Source of the DNA: Bacteroidia bacterium
GTDB lineage: Bacteria; Bacteroidota; Bacteroidia; Bacteroidales; F082
Reading direction: 5' to 3'
Assembly (NCBI GenBank): GCA_021287165.1
Contig: JAJTAY010000022.1
Coordinates: 62,001-126,000 of the forward strand
DNA length: 64,000 bases
Positions 1-8,225 of the stretch are shown here, piece after piece (positions within the stretch are counted from its first letter, which is position 1; each line of letters opens with the position of its first letter). The position numbers and the translations under genes were made by a program. The notes beneath the pieces were generated by a model. It was not told where the DNA came from and searched no databases. It saw nothing but the letters and a program-made list of their open reading frames with translations.

Positions 1-181
1 CTTGGGGTATTTCGCGTACTGATGATATGATGGCTGCTGAGGGCGGATGCGCTTCCAAAACCATTTGGAGTGCTTCGGGCGACTCCGGATCGAAAAACAC
101 AAGGTCATCCGGAGCGCCTGTTCCCGAAAACAGGGCTTTCGAAGCGGTATTTCCAAGGTCGATAGCGAGGCGTATGCCCAT
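1..181 (-). CDS. coaX: Type III pantothenate kinase, 5' part only (runs off the left edge)
   Basis: The first 60 residues of a minus-strand gene are visible; the rest lies before base 1. The N-terminus reads MGIRLAIDLGNTASKALFSG, matching the ASKHA-fold phosphate loop (D-x-G-N-T followed by K) that opens CoaX proteins. CoaX phosphorylates pantothenate in the first step of coenzyme A synthesis and, unlike CoaA, needs a monovalent cation and is insensitive to CoA feedback (family knowledge). The ATG at 181 is the only good start; upstream codons stay open without another ATG close by. It is divergent from the tRNA gene. The catalytic Asp and dimer residues lie outside the window, so the call rests on the N-terminal motif. 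Confidence 0.75.
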   Translation of the reverse strand, partial: MGIRLAIDLGNTASKALFSGTGAPDDLVFFDPESPEALQMVLEAHPPSAAIISSVREIPQ

Positions 182-269
182 AGTCTTGTTTTCAGGCTTG
201 CAAAAGTACTGATTTTGAGCGGTCTCATTTTTTTTTAGACATCATTAATTCATAATTAAAGTTTTGGTT

Positions 270-277
270 TATCTTTG
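270..277 (+). promoter_or_regulatory. Promoter -7 box of tRNA-Phe
   Basis: TATCTTTG fits the Bacteroidota -7 consensus TAnnTTTG and ends 16 bases before the mature tRNA. The region upstream is AT-rich; I see no clean -33 TTG at the expected distance. Confidence 0.6.
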
Positions 278-293
278 CACTCCCAAACAAGCT

Positions 294-366
<73 letters not shown>

Positions 367-367
367 C

Positions 368-410
368 AAAAGCCAAAACGCTCAAAAACAGTGTTTTGGC
401 TTTTTCTTTT
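368..410 (+). terminator. Rho-independent terminator after tRNA-Phe
   Basis: Inverted arms AAAGCCAAAAC and GTTTTGGCTTT flank a short loop, followed by a T-rich run (400-410). It ends the tRNA-Phe transcript. Confidence 0.85.
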
Positions 411-598
411 TCGTGCGTTTTGCCGTTTTCTGTTTTCACAACCGATTGCAATCGACTATCATGCTCAGCACTGGCCCATCGTAGCAGGCGGCACTCTCAT
501 TTGCGTACCTTTGCACCATCAACAAGTATGTTTTCTTTGATTACTAAGTGATTAGTTATCGAAATAATCAGGATTGAAATCAAAACATTGATCAAAAT

Positions 599-1708
599 AT
601 GAAAAGAGTTTTAATTGTCACGGGTGGTGGTGACTGCCCTGGACTTAATGCGGTAATCCGGGCAATTGTAAAACGCGCCAGTCAGGAAAAAGACTGGGAA
701 GTGCTCGGAAGCATACAGGCCTTTAATGGTATTTTATGGGAACCAACCGAAGTGAAGGTGCTGACCCCCGAAGTGGTTCGCGGCATTCACTTTCAGGGAG
801 GTACCATAATTGAAACTACCAACAAGGGCGGCCCATTTGCCTGGCCGGTGCGCAACGAAGACGGAACATGGGGCGCTGTTGACCGCTCCGACGAAATGAT
901 CCGCAAGATCAAGTATCTTGGCATTGACGCCGTAATCAACATCGGCGGCGACGGCTCTCAGCGCATTTCGCAGGCTTTGTTCGAAAAGGGGCTCCCCGTT
1001 ATTGGTGTGCCAAAGACAATCGACAACGACCTTTCGTCCACCGACTCCACCTTCGGTTTTCAAACGGCTGTAGAGGTAGCCACCGAGGCCGTCGATAAGC
1101 TGGTTACCACTGCGGCCAGCCACAACCGCGTATTTGTAGTGGAAGTAATGGGACGTTATGCAGGCTGGATTGCGCTCAATGCGGCTGTTGCAGGCGGTGC
1201 CGAAGTTTGTCTGATTCCTGAGTTTCCATACGATATCAACATCGTAAAGGAAAAGCTTGAAGCGCGTTTCACCCGTGGTCGCGGATTTGCGGTTGTTGTA
1301 GCTTCGGAAGGTGCACGTCCGAAAAACGGCGAAATGGTATACGAAACGAGCGATGAGGTGGGCTATGAGAACCTGCGTCTGGGTGGTATCGGCCGCCAGC
1401 TCATCCGTCAGCTCAAGGATGCCGGTTTCGAGCCTGATATGCGCGAAACAGTACTGGGTCACCTTCAGCGCGGAGGCATTCCTATTGCCTACGACCGGGT
1501 TTTGTCGGCTCAGTTTGGCGTGAAAGCCTTCGAAATGGCGCTCAAAGGCGAATTTGGCAAAATGGTCTCCTACCGTCATCCCTATTTTATATCGGTACCG
1601 CTCAAAGACGCCATTGCCAAGCCCAACTATGTTACCCTCGACAATGCTTTGGTTAAGACCGCAACCGGTTTAGGCATCTCTTTGGGTATCGACATCAATA
1701 ATCCCTGA
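599..1708 (+). CDS. pfkA: 6-phosphofructokinase (group with Gly/Lys phosphodonor signature)
   Basis: Phosphorylates fructose 6-phosphate to the 1,6-bisphosphate in glycolysis; cytosolic. At 369 residues it is longer than the E. coli enzyme (320) and resembles the actinobacterial/trypanosomal-type group. Visible motifs: N-terminal GGGDCPGLN (9-17), IGGDGS (115-120) and PKTIDND (138-144) with the catalytic Asp142, then MGRYAGW. The residue equivalent to E. coli Gly104 is Gly119, typical of ATP users; the Gly124 equivalent is Lys139, typical of pyrophosphate users. Enzymes with this Gly/Lys pair are usually ATP-dependent, so ATP is the better guess. The stop codon overlaps the next start (TGATG at 1706), implying translational coupling to the ComB-like gene. 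Confidence 0.93.
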   Translation: MKRVLIVTGGGDCPGLNAVIRAIVKRASQEKDWEVLGSIQAFNGILWEPTEVKVLTPEVVRGIHFQGGTIIETTNKGGPFAWPVRNEDGTWGAVDRSDEMIRKIKYLGIDAVINIGGDGSQRISQALFEKGLPVIGVPKTIDNDLSSTDSTFGFQTAVEVATEAVDKLVTTAASHNRVFVVEVMGRYAGWIALNAAVAGGAEVCLIPEFPYDINIVKEKLEARFTRGRGFAVVVASEGARPKNGEMVYETSDEVGYENLRLGGIGRQLIRQLKDAGFEPDMRETVLGHLQRGGIPIAYDRVLSAQFGVKAFEMALKGEFGKMVSYRHPYFISVPLKDAIAKPNYVTLDNALVKTATGLGISLGIDINNP

Positions 1709-2421
1709 TGCTTTCTGTAAGTGTCAGGGCTTTGCCCGCCGAATTGCCCAAATCAGGCCTGGTTGGCAAAGCGGTGGCTGTGATCGATGTGCTTCGTGCA
1801 ACCACTGTTATGGCTACTGCCATGCACAACGGTGCACGAACTATTTATGCACGTGCCGAAATTGAAGAAGCCCGAAGACTGAAAAATGATCTTGGACCGA
1901 ACGCTTTGTTGTGCGGTGAGCGGAATGGCGGTCGCATCGAAGGTTTTGATCTGGGTAATTCGCCTTATGAGTTTGAAAAGCAAGTTGTTGAGGGCAAGGA
2001 GATAATAATGTGTACGACCAACGGCACCAGGGCAGTGGAAGCTGCCCTGAGTGCTGAGGTGCTGCTGGCCATGTCGTTTGTCAACCTCAGCTCAGCTTCA
2101 AAAATGCTGCTCGAAACCGGTTTGCCGGTCGAATTGCTTTGTGCAGGAACCAACGGTCGGTTCTCGCTCGACGATGCACTCTGCGCCGGCATGGCCATAG
2201 CATGGCTTTCAAAGCATACCGCCGTTGAAACCGACGACCTCGGTCAACTTCTGTTGAATATGGCATTGCAGGAAGGCGCAATAGGGCAAAAGCTGCAGCG
2301 ATGCTCACACAAATTATTTCTCGAGGCCTCAGGATATGAACGGGATGTGGCATATTGCCTTACACCTGACAGCACCGAAGCTGTTCCGATTATGACCTCT
2401 AAGGGATATTTTACTTCATAA
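1708..2421 (+). CDS. comB: ComB family 2-phosphosulfolactate phosphatase-like protein
   Basis: A 237-residue ComB-fold hydrolase. Family motifs are intact: VAVIDVLRATTVMATA (23-38), LLCGERNGGRIEGFDLGNSP (one block near 67-87) and CTTNGTRAVEAAL. In methanogens ComB removes phosphate from 2-phosphosulfolactate to give sulfolactate for coenzyme M. Bacteria without coenzyme M often keep a copy whose substrate is unsettled; sulfonate or sulfonolipid metabolism is a possibility in this phylum, but that is inference. The start ATG overlaps the pfkA stop by one base, so the two are co-translated. A phosphatase on an unrelated phosphate ester cannot be excluded. Confidence 0.8.
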   Translation: MLSVSVRALPAELPKSGLVGKAVAVIDVLRATTVMATAMHNGARTIYARAEIEEARRLKNDLGPNALLCGERNGGRIEGFDLGNSPYEFEKQVVEGKEIIMCTTNGTRAVEAALSAEVLLAMSFVNLSSASKMLLETGLPVELLCAGTNGRFSLDDALCAGMAIAWLSKHTAVETDDLGQLLLNMALQEGAIGQKLQRCSHKLFLEASGYERDVAYCLTPDSTEAVPIMTSKGYFTS

Positions 2422-2441
2422 GGACGCTGAAAAAGCCCACT

Positions 2442-2479
2442 CGGGAGCAGCGTAACGATGGTTGAATGGCTTGCTCCCG
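2442..2479. repeat. 8-bp perfect inverted repeat downstream of comB
   Basis: CGGGAGCA (2442-2449) pairs with TGCTCCCG (2472-2479) across a 22-base spacer. No T-run follows, so it is a weak terminator candidate; its right arm reaches the expected -33 region of the next promoter and it could equally be an operator. Confidence 0.4.
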
Positions 2480-2494
2480 CTTGGCCTAATTCGT

Positions 2495-2502
2495 TAATTT
2501 TG
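2495..2502 (+). promoter_or_regulatory. Promoter -7 box of the transaminase/omega-amidase genes
   Basis: TAATTTTG matches TAnnTTTG and lies 28 bases before the ATG at 2531. A possible -33 TTG is at 2471-2473, 21 bases upstream. Confidence 0.55.
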
Positions 2503-2530
2503 CAGACTAACTGTATTCAATTCACCGCGT

Positions 2531-3688
2531 ATGCCTGAATATCCAGGACAGCTCACGAGCAAGCTCCCCAATGTTGGCACTTCCATCTTTGCAGTGATGT
2601 CCAAATTGGCTATTGAACACAACGCCATAAACCTCTCGCAGGGATTTCCCGACTTTCCGATCTCTGAAAAGCTCGTGGCACGCGTGAATCACTACATGAA
2701 AAAGGGGTTCAATCAGTATGCCCCCATGCCGGGTGTGCCGGTTTTGCGCAAGGCCATTGCCGACAAGGTAAGCCGCACCTATCAGGTGGATTATGATCCC
2801 GAAACGGAAATCACCATTACCGCCGGAGCTACTCAGGCGCTGTTCACCGCTATTGCCGCTTTTGTGAAGGAAGGCGACGAGGTTATCATTTTCGAACCAG
2901 CCTACGACAGCTATGCTCCTGCAGTGAGGCTACAGGGAGGATTGGTAAAATATGTGCGTCTTGCCCAACCCGATTTCACGATACAGTGGGATGCTGTGCG
3001 AAAGATGGTTTCGAACCGCACCCGCATGATCATTATCAACAGTCCGCACAATCCATCGGCCAGCCTGCTGAGCCATGAGGATATGAAGCAGCTTGAGCAA
3101 CTGACCAATAATCGCGACATCATTGTGCTGAGCGATGAGGTTTACGAGCACCTCATTTTTGATGGTAAGAAGCATTTCAGCGCCTGCCTGTATCCCGGAC
3201 TGGCGCATCGAAGTCTTGTAGTAGGCAGCTTCGGGAAGACTTTTCACGCAACCGGATGGAAAACGGGATTTGTACTTGCGCCGGCCAACCTTACCGCTGA
3301 GTTTCGCAAAGTGCACCAGTTCAACGTTTTTGCCGTGAACACCCCAATACAGCATGCCATTGCCGACATGCTGAAGGATGAAGCCAATTACAACAGTTTG
3401 CCGCAATTTTTTCAGTCCAAACGCGACTTTTTTGCCGCGCTTCTCCGTGAGTCACGGTTTAAGGTATTGCCCAGCTATGGCACTTATTTTCAGCTGCTCG
3501 ATTATTCGGCCGTATCCGAATTGCCTGAAAAAGAGTTTGCTACCTGGCTGGTGTGCGAACACGGATTGGCTGTCATTCCGCTTTCGGCTTTTTATCACGA
3601 CCAGTTTAACCAACAGCTTGTGCGGGTTTGCTTTGCCAAGACTGAAGAAACCCTGACCAAAGCAGCTGAAGTTTTATGCAGGATTTGA
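2531..3688 (+). CDS. Methionine/glutamine-type PLP aminotransferase (YbdL/KAT-like)
   Basis: A 385-residue class I fold aminotransferase. The N-terminal INLSQGFPDF (33-42) is the signature of the YbdL, kynurenine and glutamine transaminase K group. PLP-site residues are in place: Asn174 in SPHNPSA, Asp202 and Tyr205 in SDEVYEH, Schiff-base Lys236 in GSFGKTFHATGWK. Members of this group transaminate methionine, glutamine and aromatic amino acids; methionine regeneration from its keto acid is a common role. The downstream omega-amidase start lies 13 bases inside this gene, which supports a glutamine transaminase/omega-amidase pathway that pulls the reaction forward by hydrolysing the keto-amide product. 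Exact substrate is not decidable from sequence. Confidence 0.85.
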   Translation: MPEYPGQLTSKLPNVGTSIFAVMSKLAIEHNAINLSQGFPDFPISEKLVARVNHYMKKGFNQYAPMPGVPVLRKAIADKVSRTYQVDYDPETEITITAGATQALFTAIAAFVKEGDEVIIFEPAYDSYAPAVRLQGGLVKYVRLAQPDFTIQWDAVRKMVSNRTRMIIINSPHNPSASLLSHEDMKQLEQLTNNRDIIVLSDEVYEHLIFDGKKHFSACLYPGLAHRSLVVGSFGKTFHATGWKTGFVLAPANLTAEFRKVHQFNVFAVNTPIQHAIADMLKDEANYNSLPQFFQSKRDFFAALLRESRFKVLPSYGTYFQLLDYSAVSELPEKEFATWLVCEHGLAVIPLSAFYHDQFNQQLVRVCFAKTEETLTKAAEVLCRI

Positions 3689-4494
3689 GCCTTGCCCTGC
3701 TCCAGACCCACATTGTGTGGGAGGATGCAGAAGAAAACCACAGGCATTTCGGGGCCTTGCTTAGCCGGCTCACCACACGACCCGACCTTGTGGTGCTACC
3801 CGAAACCTTCAATACGGGATTTCCTGTCGACGCCTCGAGATTTGCCCAAAAGCCCGACGGTCCCAGCATGCAATGGATGGCCGGTCAGGCTAAAAACCTT
3901 GGGGCAGTGGTTTGCGGAAGCCTTTTGCTCGAAACACCTGAAGGTTTTCAGAACACATTTGTGTGGATGCGGCCCGACGGAACTTTCAGCACCTATGCCA
4001 AGCGACACGTTTTCCGGATGGGCGGCGAGCATCACAGCATCATGCCGGGCGAAAAGCTTACAACCGTTGAACTGAAAGGCTGGAAAATCAGACCGATGGT
4101 TTGCTACGACCTTCGCTTTCCGGTTTGGTGCAGGAATACCTATCAATACGGTGATTTCGATTACGACCTAATGCTCTTTGTGGCCAATTGGCCCGAATCA
4201 CGGTCATTTCCATGGAAGCAGCTCCTTATTGCCCGTGCCATCGAAAATCAGGCCTGCGTAATTGGCTTGAACAGGATTGGTGAAGATGGTATTGGCAACA
4301 CCTACAGCGGCGATTCCTGCTTGATTGATGCCAAGGGACAGGTGTTATGGCAGGCCAAGCCGCATTATCAAGAGATTTTTGAAGGAATACTGGAAGCCGG
4401 GCCACTGTTGGATTTCAGGAGAAAATTTCAGGTAGCTGCAGATTGGGATGCTTTTACGTTAAATTTGGCCCGTTCAACAGATAAACTCACATGA
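3676..4494 (+). CDS. Omega-amidase, nitrilase superfamily (YafV/NIT2-like)
   Basis: A 272-residue carbon-nitrogen hydrolase. The catalytic triad is complete: Glu43 (VVLPETF), Lys109 (STYAKRH) and Cys143 (MVCYDLRFP). The CYDLRFP context and the RHVFRMGGEHH stretch are typical of the omega-amidase branch, which hydrolyses alpha-ketoglutaramate or alpha-ketosuccinamate to the dicarboxylic keto acid and ammonia. It overlaps the transaminase gene by 13 bases and its own stop overlaps the trkA start (ATGA), so three genes are translationally linked. Pairing with a transaminase is known for this enzyme and strengthens the assignment over a general nitrilase. Confidence 0.85.
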   Translation: MQDLSLALLQTHIVWEDAEENHRHFGALLSRLTTRPDLVVLPETFNTGFPVDASRFAQKPDGPSMQWMAGQAKNLGAVVCGSLLLETPEGFQNTFVWMRPDGTFSTYAKRHVFRMGGEHHSIMPGEKLTTVELKGWKIRPMVCYDLRFPVWCRNTYQYGDFDYDLMLFVANWPESRSFPWKQLLIARAIENQACVIGLNRIGEDGIGNTYSGDSCLIDAKGQVLWQAKPHYQEIFEGILEAGPLLDFRRKFQVAADWDAFTLNLARSTDKLT

Positions 4495-5831
4495 ATATCA
4501 TTATCGCCGGGGATGGAGAAGTGGGTTTCCACCTGGCAGAATCGCTTGTAAACAGCAACCATAATATTACGGTTGTTGACCCTCACGAAGACCTGCTCAG
4601 GATGATTGAGTCGCACGCCGACCTGATGACCATCAACGGCGACAGCACTTCGATCTCAACCCTGCAGAGGGCTAATGTGCACAGGGCCGACCTGTTAATC
4701 TCCGTTGTTCATCAGGAGCAAGTCAACCTGCTCACCTGTATTCTGGCTAAAAAGCTGGGAGCAAAAAAGGTTATTGCCCGTGTAAATACCATGGAAAACC
4801 TGAGCGTTCAAAACCGAAAAATCTATCAGGAACTGGGTATTGATGCATTGCTCTCCCCCGAAGATATTGCTGCTCAGGAAATTATATCGCTTCTCAGGCA
4901 AACGGCCGCCACCGAGGTATTTGAATTTTCCAATGGGCTGCTCCAGCTGTTTATGATAAAGCTCGAAGCCAATGCCCCTGTAATCGGCAAGTCGCTCAAC
5001 GAGATTGCTTCCACCCACCGCAATCTCGATTTCAGGGCACTAGCCATACACCGCAACAGGGAAACTTTTATCCCCAGGGGTGAAGACCGTTTCAATGTGA
5101 ACGATCTGGCCTATGTGATTACAAAACCCAATGCTATTGACAATTTACTGTCGCTGGGCGGTAAAGTGCAGCATTCCATTAAAAATGTGATGATTGTTGG
5201 TGGCGGTCGTGTGGGACGCATCACGGCCAAGCGTCTGGAAAAGGAGATGAACATCAAACTCATCGAAAGGGACAAAGAGCGGTGTATGGTGCTCACCGAC
5301 TACCTCGAAGATACGCTGGTGGTGAACGGCGATGCGCGCAACATCCAACTGCTTGAAGATGAAGACATCAGCAGCATGGATGCGTTTATTGCACTCACCA
5401 ACAGTGCCGAAACCAATATTCTTTCCTGCCTGCACGCCCGATCCAACGGGGTAAAAAAGACGATTGCCCTGGTAGAAAACATCGATTATATCGATATCTC
5501 GCAAAGTGTTGGTATTGATACCATTATCAATAAAAAGCTGATTGCCGCCAGCCATATGGTAAAATATACCATGAGCGAAGAGGTAGTGCAGCTAAAGTGC
5601 CTGAGCGGAATAGAGGCTGATGCTATGGAGCTTGTAGCCAGAGAGGGCTCTGCCGTTACGCGTAAACCCATCCGCAAGCTGCAAATGCCCGAAGGCGCCA
5701 TCATAGGCGGCGTTGTAAAGGGCGACAAAGCATATATTGCCAATGCGGATATGCAGATCGAGCCCAACGATAAGGCAGTGGTATTGGCTCTTCCCAAGGC
5801 CGTTTACAAGATTGAGAAACTATTCCACTAA
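4491..5831 (+). CDS. trkA: Trk potassium uptake regulatory subunit TrkA
   Basis: A 446-residue peripheral membrane protein that gates the TrkH channel. It has the usual duplicated plan: a first RCK-N Rossmann domain starting MNIIIAGDGEVGFHLAE, an RCK-C domain around 140-220, a second RCK-N beginning near 232 (VMIVGGGRVGRITAK), and a second RCK-C ending in ALPKAVYKIEKLF. Both GxGxxG nucleotide loops are kept, so ligand (NAD/ADP/ATP) control is expected. The ATG overlaps the omega-amidase stop by four bases; trkH follows six bases after the stop. The length is normal for the family. Confidence 0.95.
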   Translation: MNIIIAGDGEVGFHLAESLVNSNHNITVVDPHEDLLRMIESHADLMTINGDSTSISTLQRANVHRADLLISVVHQEQVNLLTCILAKKLGAKKVIARVNTMENLSVQNRKIYQELGIDALLSPEDIAAQEIISLLRQTAATEVFEFSNGLLQLFMIKLEANAPVIGKSLNEIASTHRNLDFRALAIHRNRETFIPRGEDRFNVNDLAYVITKPNAIDNLLSLGGKVQHSIKNVMIVGGGRVGRITAKRLEKEMNIKLIERDKERCMVLTDYLEDTLVVNGDARNIQLLEDEDISSMDAFIALTNSAETNILSCLHARSNGVKKTIALVENIDYIDISQSVGIDTIINKKLIAASHMVKYTMSEEVVQLKCLSGIEADAMELVAREGSAVTRKPIRKLQMPEGAIIGGVVKGDKAYIANADMQIEPNDKAVVLALPKAVYKIEKLFH

Positions 5832-5837
5832 TCCGGC

Positions 5838-7307
5838 ATGGCCATGCAAGGCAGGTTTCAGGAATTCAACTTCGGCATCATTGCCCGCATCCTGGGTTTT
5901 CTGCTACTGGTGGAAGCTGCATTTATGGCCACTGTTTTGCCTATTTCATTTATCGATGAAACGCTGAAAGAAAGATACTTCACTGATGCCCTGCTGGCTA
6001 CTATCGCCGCCGGGTTGCTTTTTTTCTTCATCGGACGCAACGCGCCTACAATGGTAGGCAAACGCGATGCCTACATCATAGTTTCTCTGACATGGATTGT
6101 CACTTCGGCGTTTGGGGCCTTGCCATTTTACATGAGCGGAACCATTAATTCCTATACCGACGCTTTTTTCGAAACTGTTTCAGGTTTTTCAACAACCGGA
6201 GCAAGCATCATCACCGATATTGAGGCATTGCCCCGTGATCTGCTGTTCTGGCGCAGTCTAACGCACTGGCTCGGCGGAATGGGTATCATTGTCCTTTCGG
6301 TGGCTGTGCTCCCTATACTCGGCATTGGCGGTATGCAGCTCTTTATGGCCGAAATGCCCGGAGTTACCTACGACAAGCTTCATCCGCGCATTACCGACAC
6401 GGCTAAACGGTTGTGGGGCATTTATGTAATTCTCACAGTTGCCCAGTTTTTGCTTCTCTGGGCCGGAGAAATGGACTGGTTCGATTCGGCATGTCACACC
6501 TTTGCCACCATGGCCACCGGCGGTTTTTCGACACGCAATGCGAGCGTGGCTGCTTTTGGTCCTTATAGTCAGTATGTTATCATTCTGTTCATGATCCTGG
6601 CCGGCACCAACTTTACTATGCATTACTTCGCCTTGCATGGTTGGTTTGGCAAGGTGTGGGGCAACGAGGAGTTCCGCACCTACATTTACATCATAGCACT
6701 TAGCACGATCATAATCGGTGTTAATCTTTACTGGCATACCTCGGCACAAATCGAGCCAATAATTCGCGATGTGTTGTTTACGGTTGTGTCCATTCTCACC
6801 ACAACGGGCTTTGTTACTACCGATTACCTGCAATGGCCAACGTTTCTGTGGATGATTATTGTGCTGCTGATGTTTATCGGAGGCAGTGCAGGCTCCACGG
6901 GCGGTGGTATAAAGGTCATTCGGCAATCCTTGCTGCTCAAAAACTCTTTTATGGAGATGCGCAGGGCGATACATCCTGCGGCTGTATTGCCTGCAAAATA
7001 TAATGGCAAGAGCGTTTCGCAGGATATCGTGTACAAAGTGATGGCCTTCTTTCTTGTTTACATCCTCATTTTTGCCGCTGGTGTAATGGTGCTCACTGCC
7101 ATGGGCATTGATTTCGACACTTCCATTGGCGCTTCTGCGGCCTGTCTGGGTAATATTGGCCCGGGTATCGGCAAAGTTGGTCCGGTGTTCAACTACGAAT
7201 TTCTTCCCGATGCCGCAAAGTGGGTGCTTTCGTTTTTGATGGTGCTCGGCAGGCTTGAGCTTTTCACTGTATTAATGCTCTTTTCGAGGCATTTTTGGAG
7301 AAAATGA
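5838..7307 (+). CDS. trkH: Trk potassium uptake membrane subunit TrkH
   Basis: A 489-residue polytopic inner-membrane protein with four pore repeats. The four filter-region glycines can be picked out: SGFSTTGAS near 112, MATGGFSTRN near 231, TTTGFVTTD near 325 and CLGNIGPGIG near 434. GGSAGSTGGGIKV (near 352) is the conserved loop before the third pore repeat's inner helix. It forms the K+ pathway driven by the TrkA ring. The gene lies six bases after trkA, so the pair forms one transcript with the transaminase genes upstream or its own. A nested inverted repeat after the stop may end the operon. Confidence 0.95.
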   Translation: MAMQGRFQEFNFGIIARILGFLLLVEAAFMATVLPISFIDETLKERYFTDALLATIAAGLLFFFIGRNAPTMVGKRDAYIIVSLTWIVTSAFGALPFYMSGTINSYTDAFFETVSGFSTTGASIITDIEALPRDLLFWRSLTHWLGGMGIIVLSVAVLPILGIGGMQLFMAEMPGVTYDKLHPRITDTAKRLWGIYVILTVAQFLLLWAGEMDWFDSACHTFATMATGGFSTRNASVAAFGPYSQYVIILFMILAGTNFTMHYFALHGWFGKVWGNEEFRTYIYIIALSTIIIGVNLYWHTSAQIEPIIRDVLFTVVSILTTTGFVTTDYLQWPTFLWMIIVLLMFIGGSAGSTGGGIKVIRQSLLLKNSFMEMRRAIHPAAVLPAKYNGKSVSQDIVYKVMAFFLVYILIFAAGVMVLTAMGIDFDTSIGASAACLGNIGPGIGKVGPVFNYEFLPDAAKWVLSFLMVLGRLELFTVLMLFSRHFWRK

Positions 7308-7350
7308 CGAGAGGACAAAGGGCTTGCAGTACTCCGGCATTAACTTATGG

Positions 7351-7397
7351 GATCTGAAAGAATTCAGTGATTGAATTCGCAGCTTAATTTTCAGATC
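7351..7397. repeat. Nested inverted repeats between trkH and ppa
   Basis: Outer arms GATCTGAAA (7351-7359) and TTTCAGATC (7389-7397) are perfect complements; inside sits a second pair, GAATTCA (7360-7366) and TGAATTC (7372-7378). The transcript could form a long two-stage hairpin. There is no T-run, so it may be a processing or stability structure, or a binding site, rather than a simple terminator. Confidence 0.6.
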
Positions 7398-7438
7398 TGT
7401 CTTCTCCGTTTGTCAATCGGCAAGGCATCAAAATGCAT

Positions 7439-7446
7439 TACTTTTG
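7439..7446 (+). promoter_or_regulatory. Promoter -7 box of the pyrophosphatase gene
   Basis: TACTTTTG matches TAnnTTTG and ends 27 bases before the ATG at 7474. No well-placed -33 TTG is seen. Confidence 0.5.
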
Positions 7447-7473
7447 CCGTTGAATTGCAAAAAATAATCAACA

Positions 7474-8142
7474 ATGTCGAAAATCATGGATCCCATCGGA
7501 AGGCTGATGGGTTTACGCTATAAATCGCATCCCTGGCATGGTGTGGAAATAGGTCCCGACGCCCCTGAAGTGATTACCTGCTTTATAGAAATGGTGCCCA
7601 CCGACACAGTGAAGTACGAAGTGGACAAGGTTTCGGGCTATTTGCGTATCGACCGCCCGCAAAAATACTCCAACGTGGTACCTGCGCTTTACGGGTTCAT
7701 TCCGCAAACCTTCTGTCATAACCGTGTGGCAGAGTTTTGCAATGAAAAAACCGGCCGTACCGATATTCGTGGCGACCGCGACCCCCTTGATATTTGTGTA
7801 CTTACGGAAAAAGATATAACGCACGGCGATATCCTTGTGCGAGTGAGACCAATTGGTGGATTCCGAATGATCGACGGTAACGAAGCCGATGACAAGATTG
7901 TTGGCGTGCTCAACGATGACGCCGTTTACGGCAACTACCGAGACATTACCGACTGCCCGCCTTTGGTTTTGGATAGATTGAAACATTATTTCCTCACCTA
8001 CAAGGACCTCCCAGGAAGGGAAAGTAAGGTTCAGATTACGCATGTGTTCGGCATTGACGAGGCTCACGAAATCATCCGCAGATCGATGGAAGATTACCAC
8101 CACAAATTCGACAACCTCGACACCTTCCTCTCAGAAGTCTGA
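7474..8142 (+). CDS. ppa: Inorganic pyrophosphatase, family I
   Basis: A 222-residue soluble enzyme that hydrolyses pyrophosphate and pulls biosynthetic reactions forward. Family I landmarks: KYEVDKVSG and the metal-site block GDRDPLDICVLTE, where the three Asp residues of the classic D-x-D-P-x-D signature are present. The residue between the first two Asp is Arg where the PROSITE pattern allows Ser, Gly, Asp or Asn; this variant appears in this phylum, as far as I recall. DDKIVGVL and the Lys/Asp of YKDLPG follow. It is monocistronic, ending at a hairpin shared with the convergent YceI gene. Confidence 0.92.
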   Translation: MSKIMDPIGRLMGLRYKSHPWHGVEIGPDAPEVITCFIEMVPTDTVKYEVDKVSGYLRIDRPQKYSNVVPALYGFIPQTFCHNRVAEFCNEKTGRTDIRGDRDPLDICVLTEKDITHGDILVRVRPIGGFRMIDGNEADDKIVGVLNDDAVYGNYRDITDCPPLVLDRLKHYFLTYKDLPGRESKVQITHVFGIDEAHEIIRRSMEDYHHKFDNLDTFLSEV

Positions 8143-8178
8143 GACCTATTCTTTGTTGTTGACGCAAAAACACAAAAA

Positions 8179-8206
8179 AAAAGGCCGCCCGATCGGGTGG
8201 CCTTTT
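8179..8206. terminator. Bidirectional terminator between ppa and the YceI gene
   Basis: AAAAGGCCGCCC and GGGTGGCCTTTT pair (one G-T) around a GATC loop. A-run on one side and T-run on the other make it work for both convergent genes. Confidence 0.85.
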
Positions 8207-8225
8207 GATATTTTAAGAGGATAGC

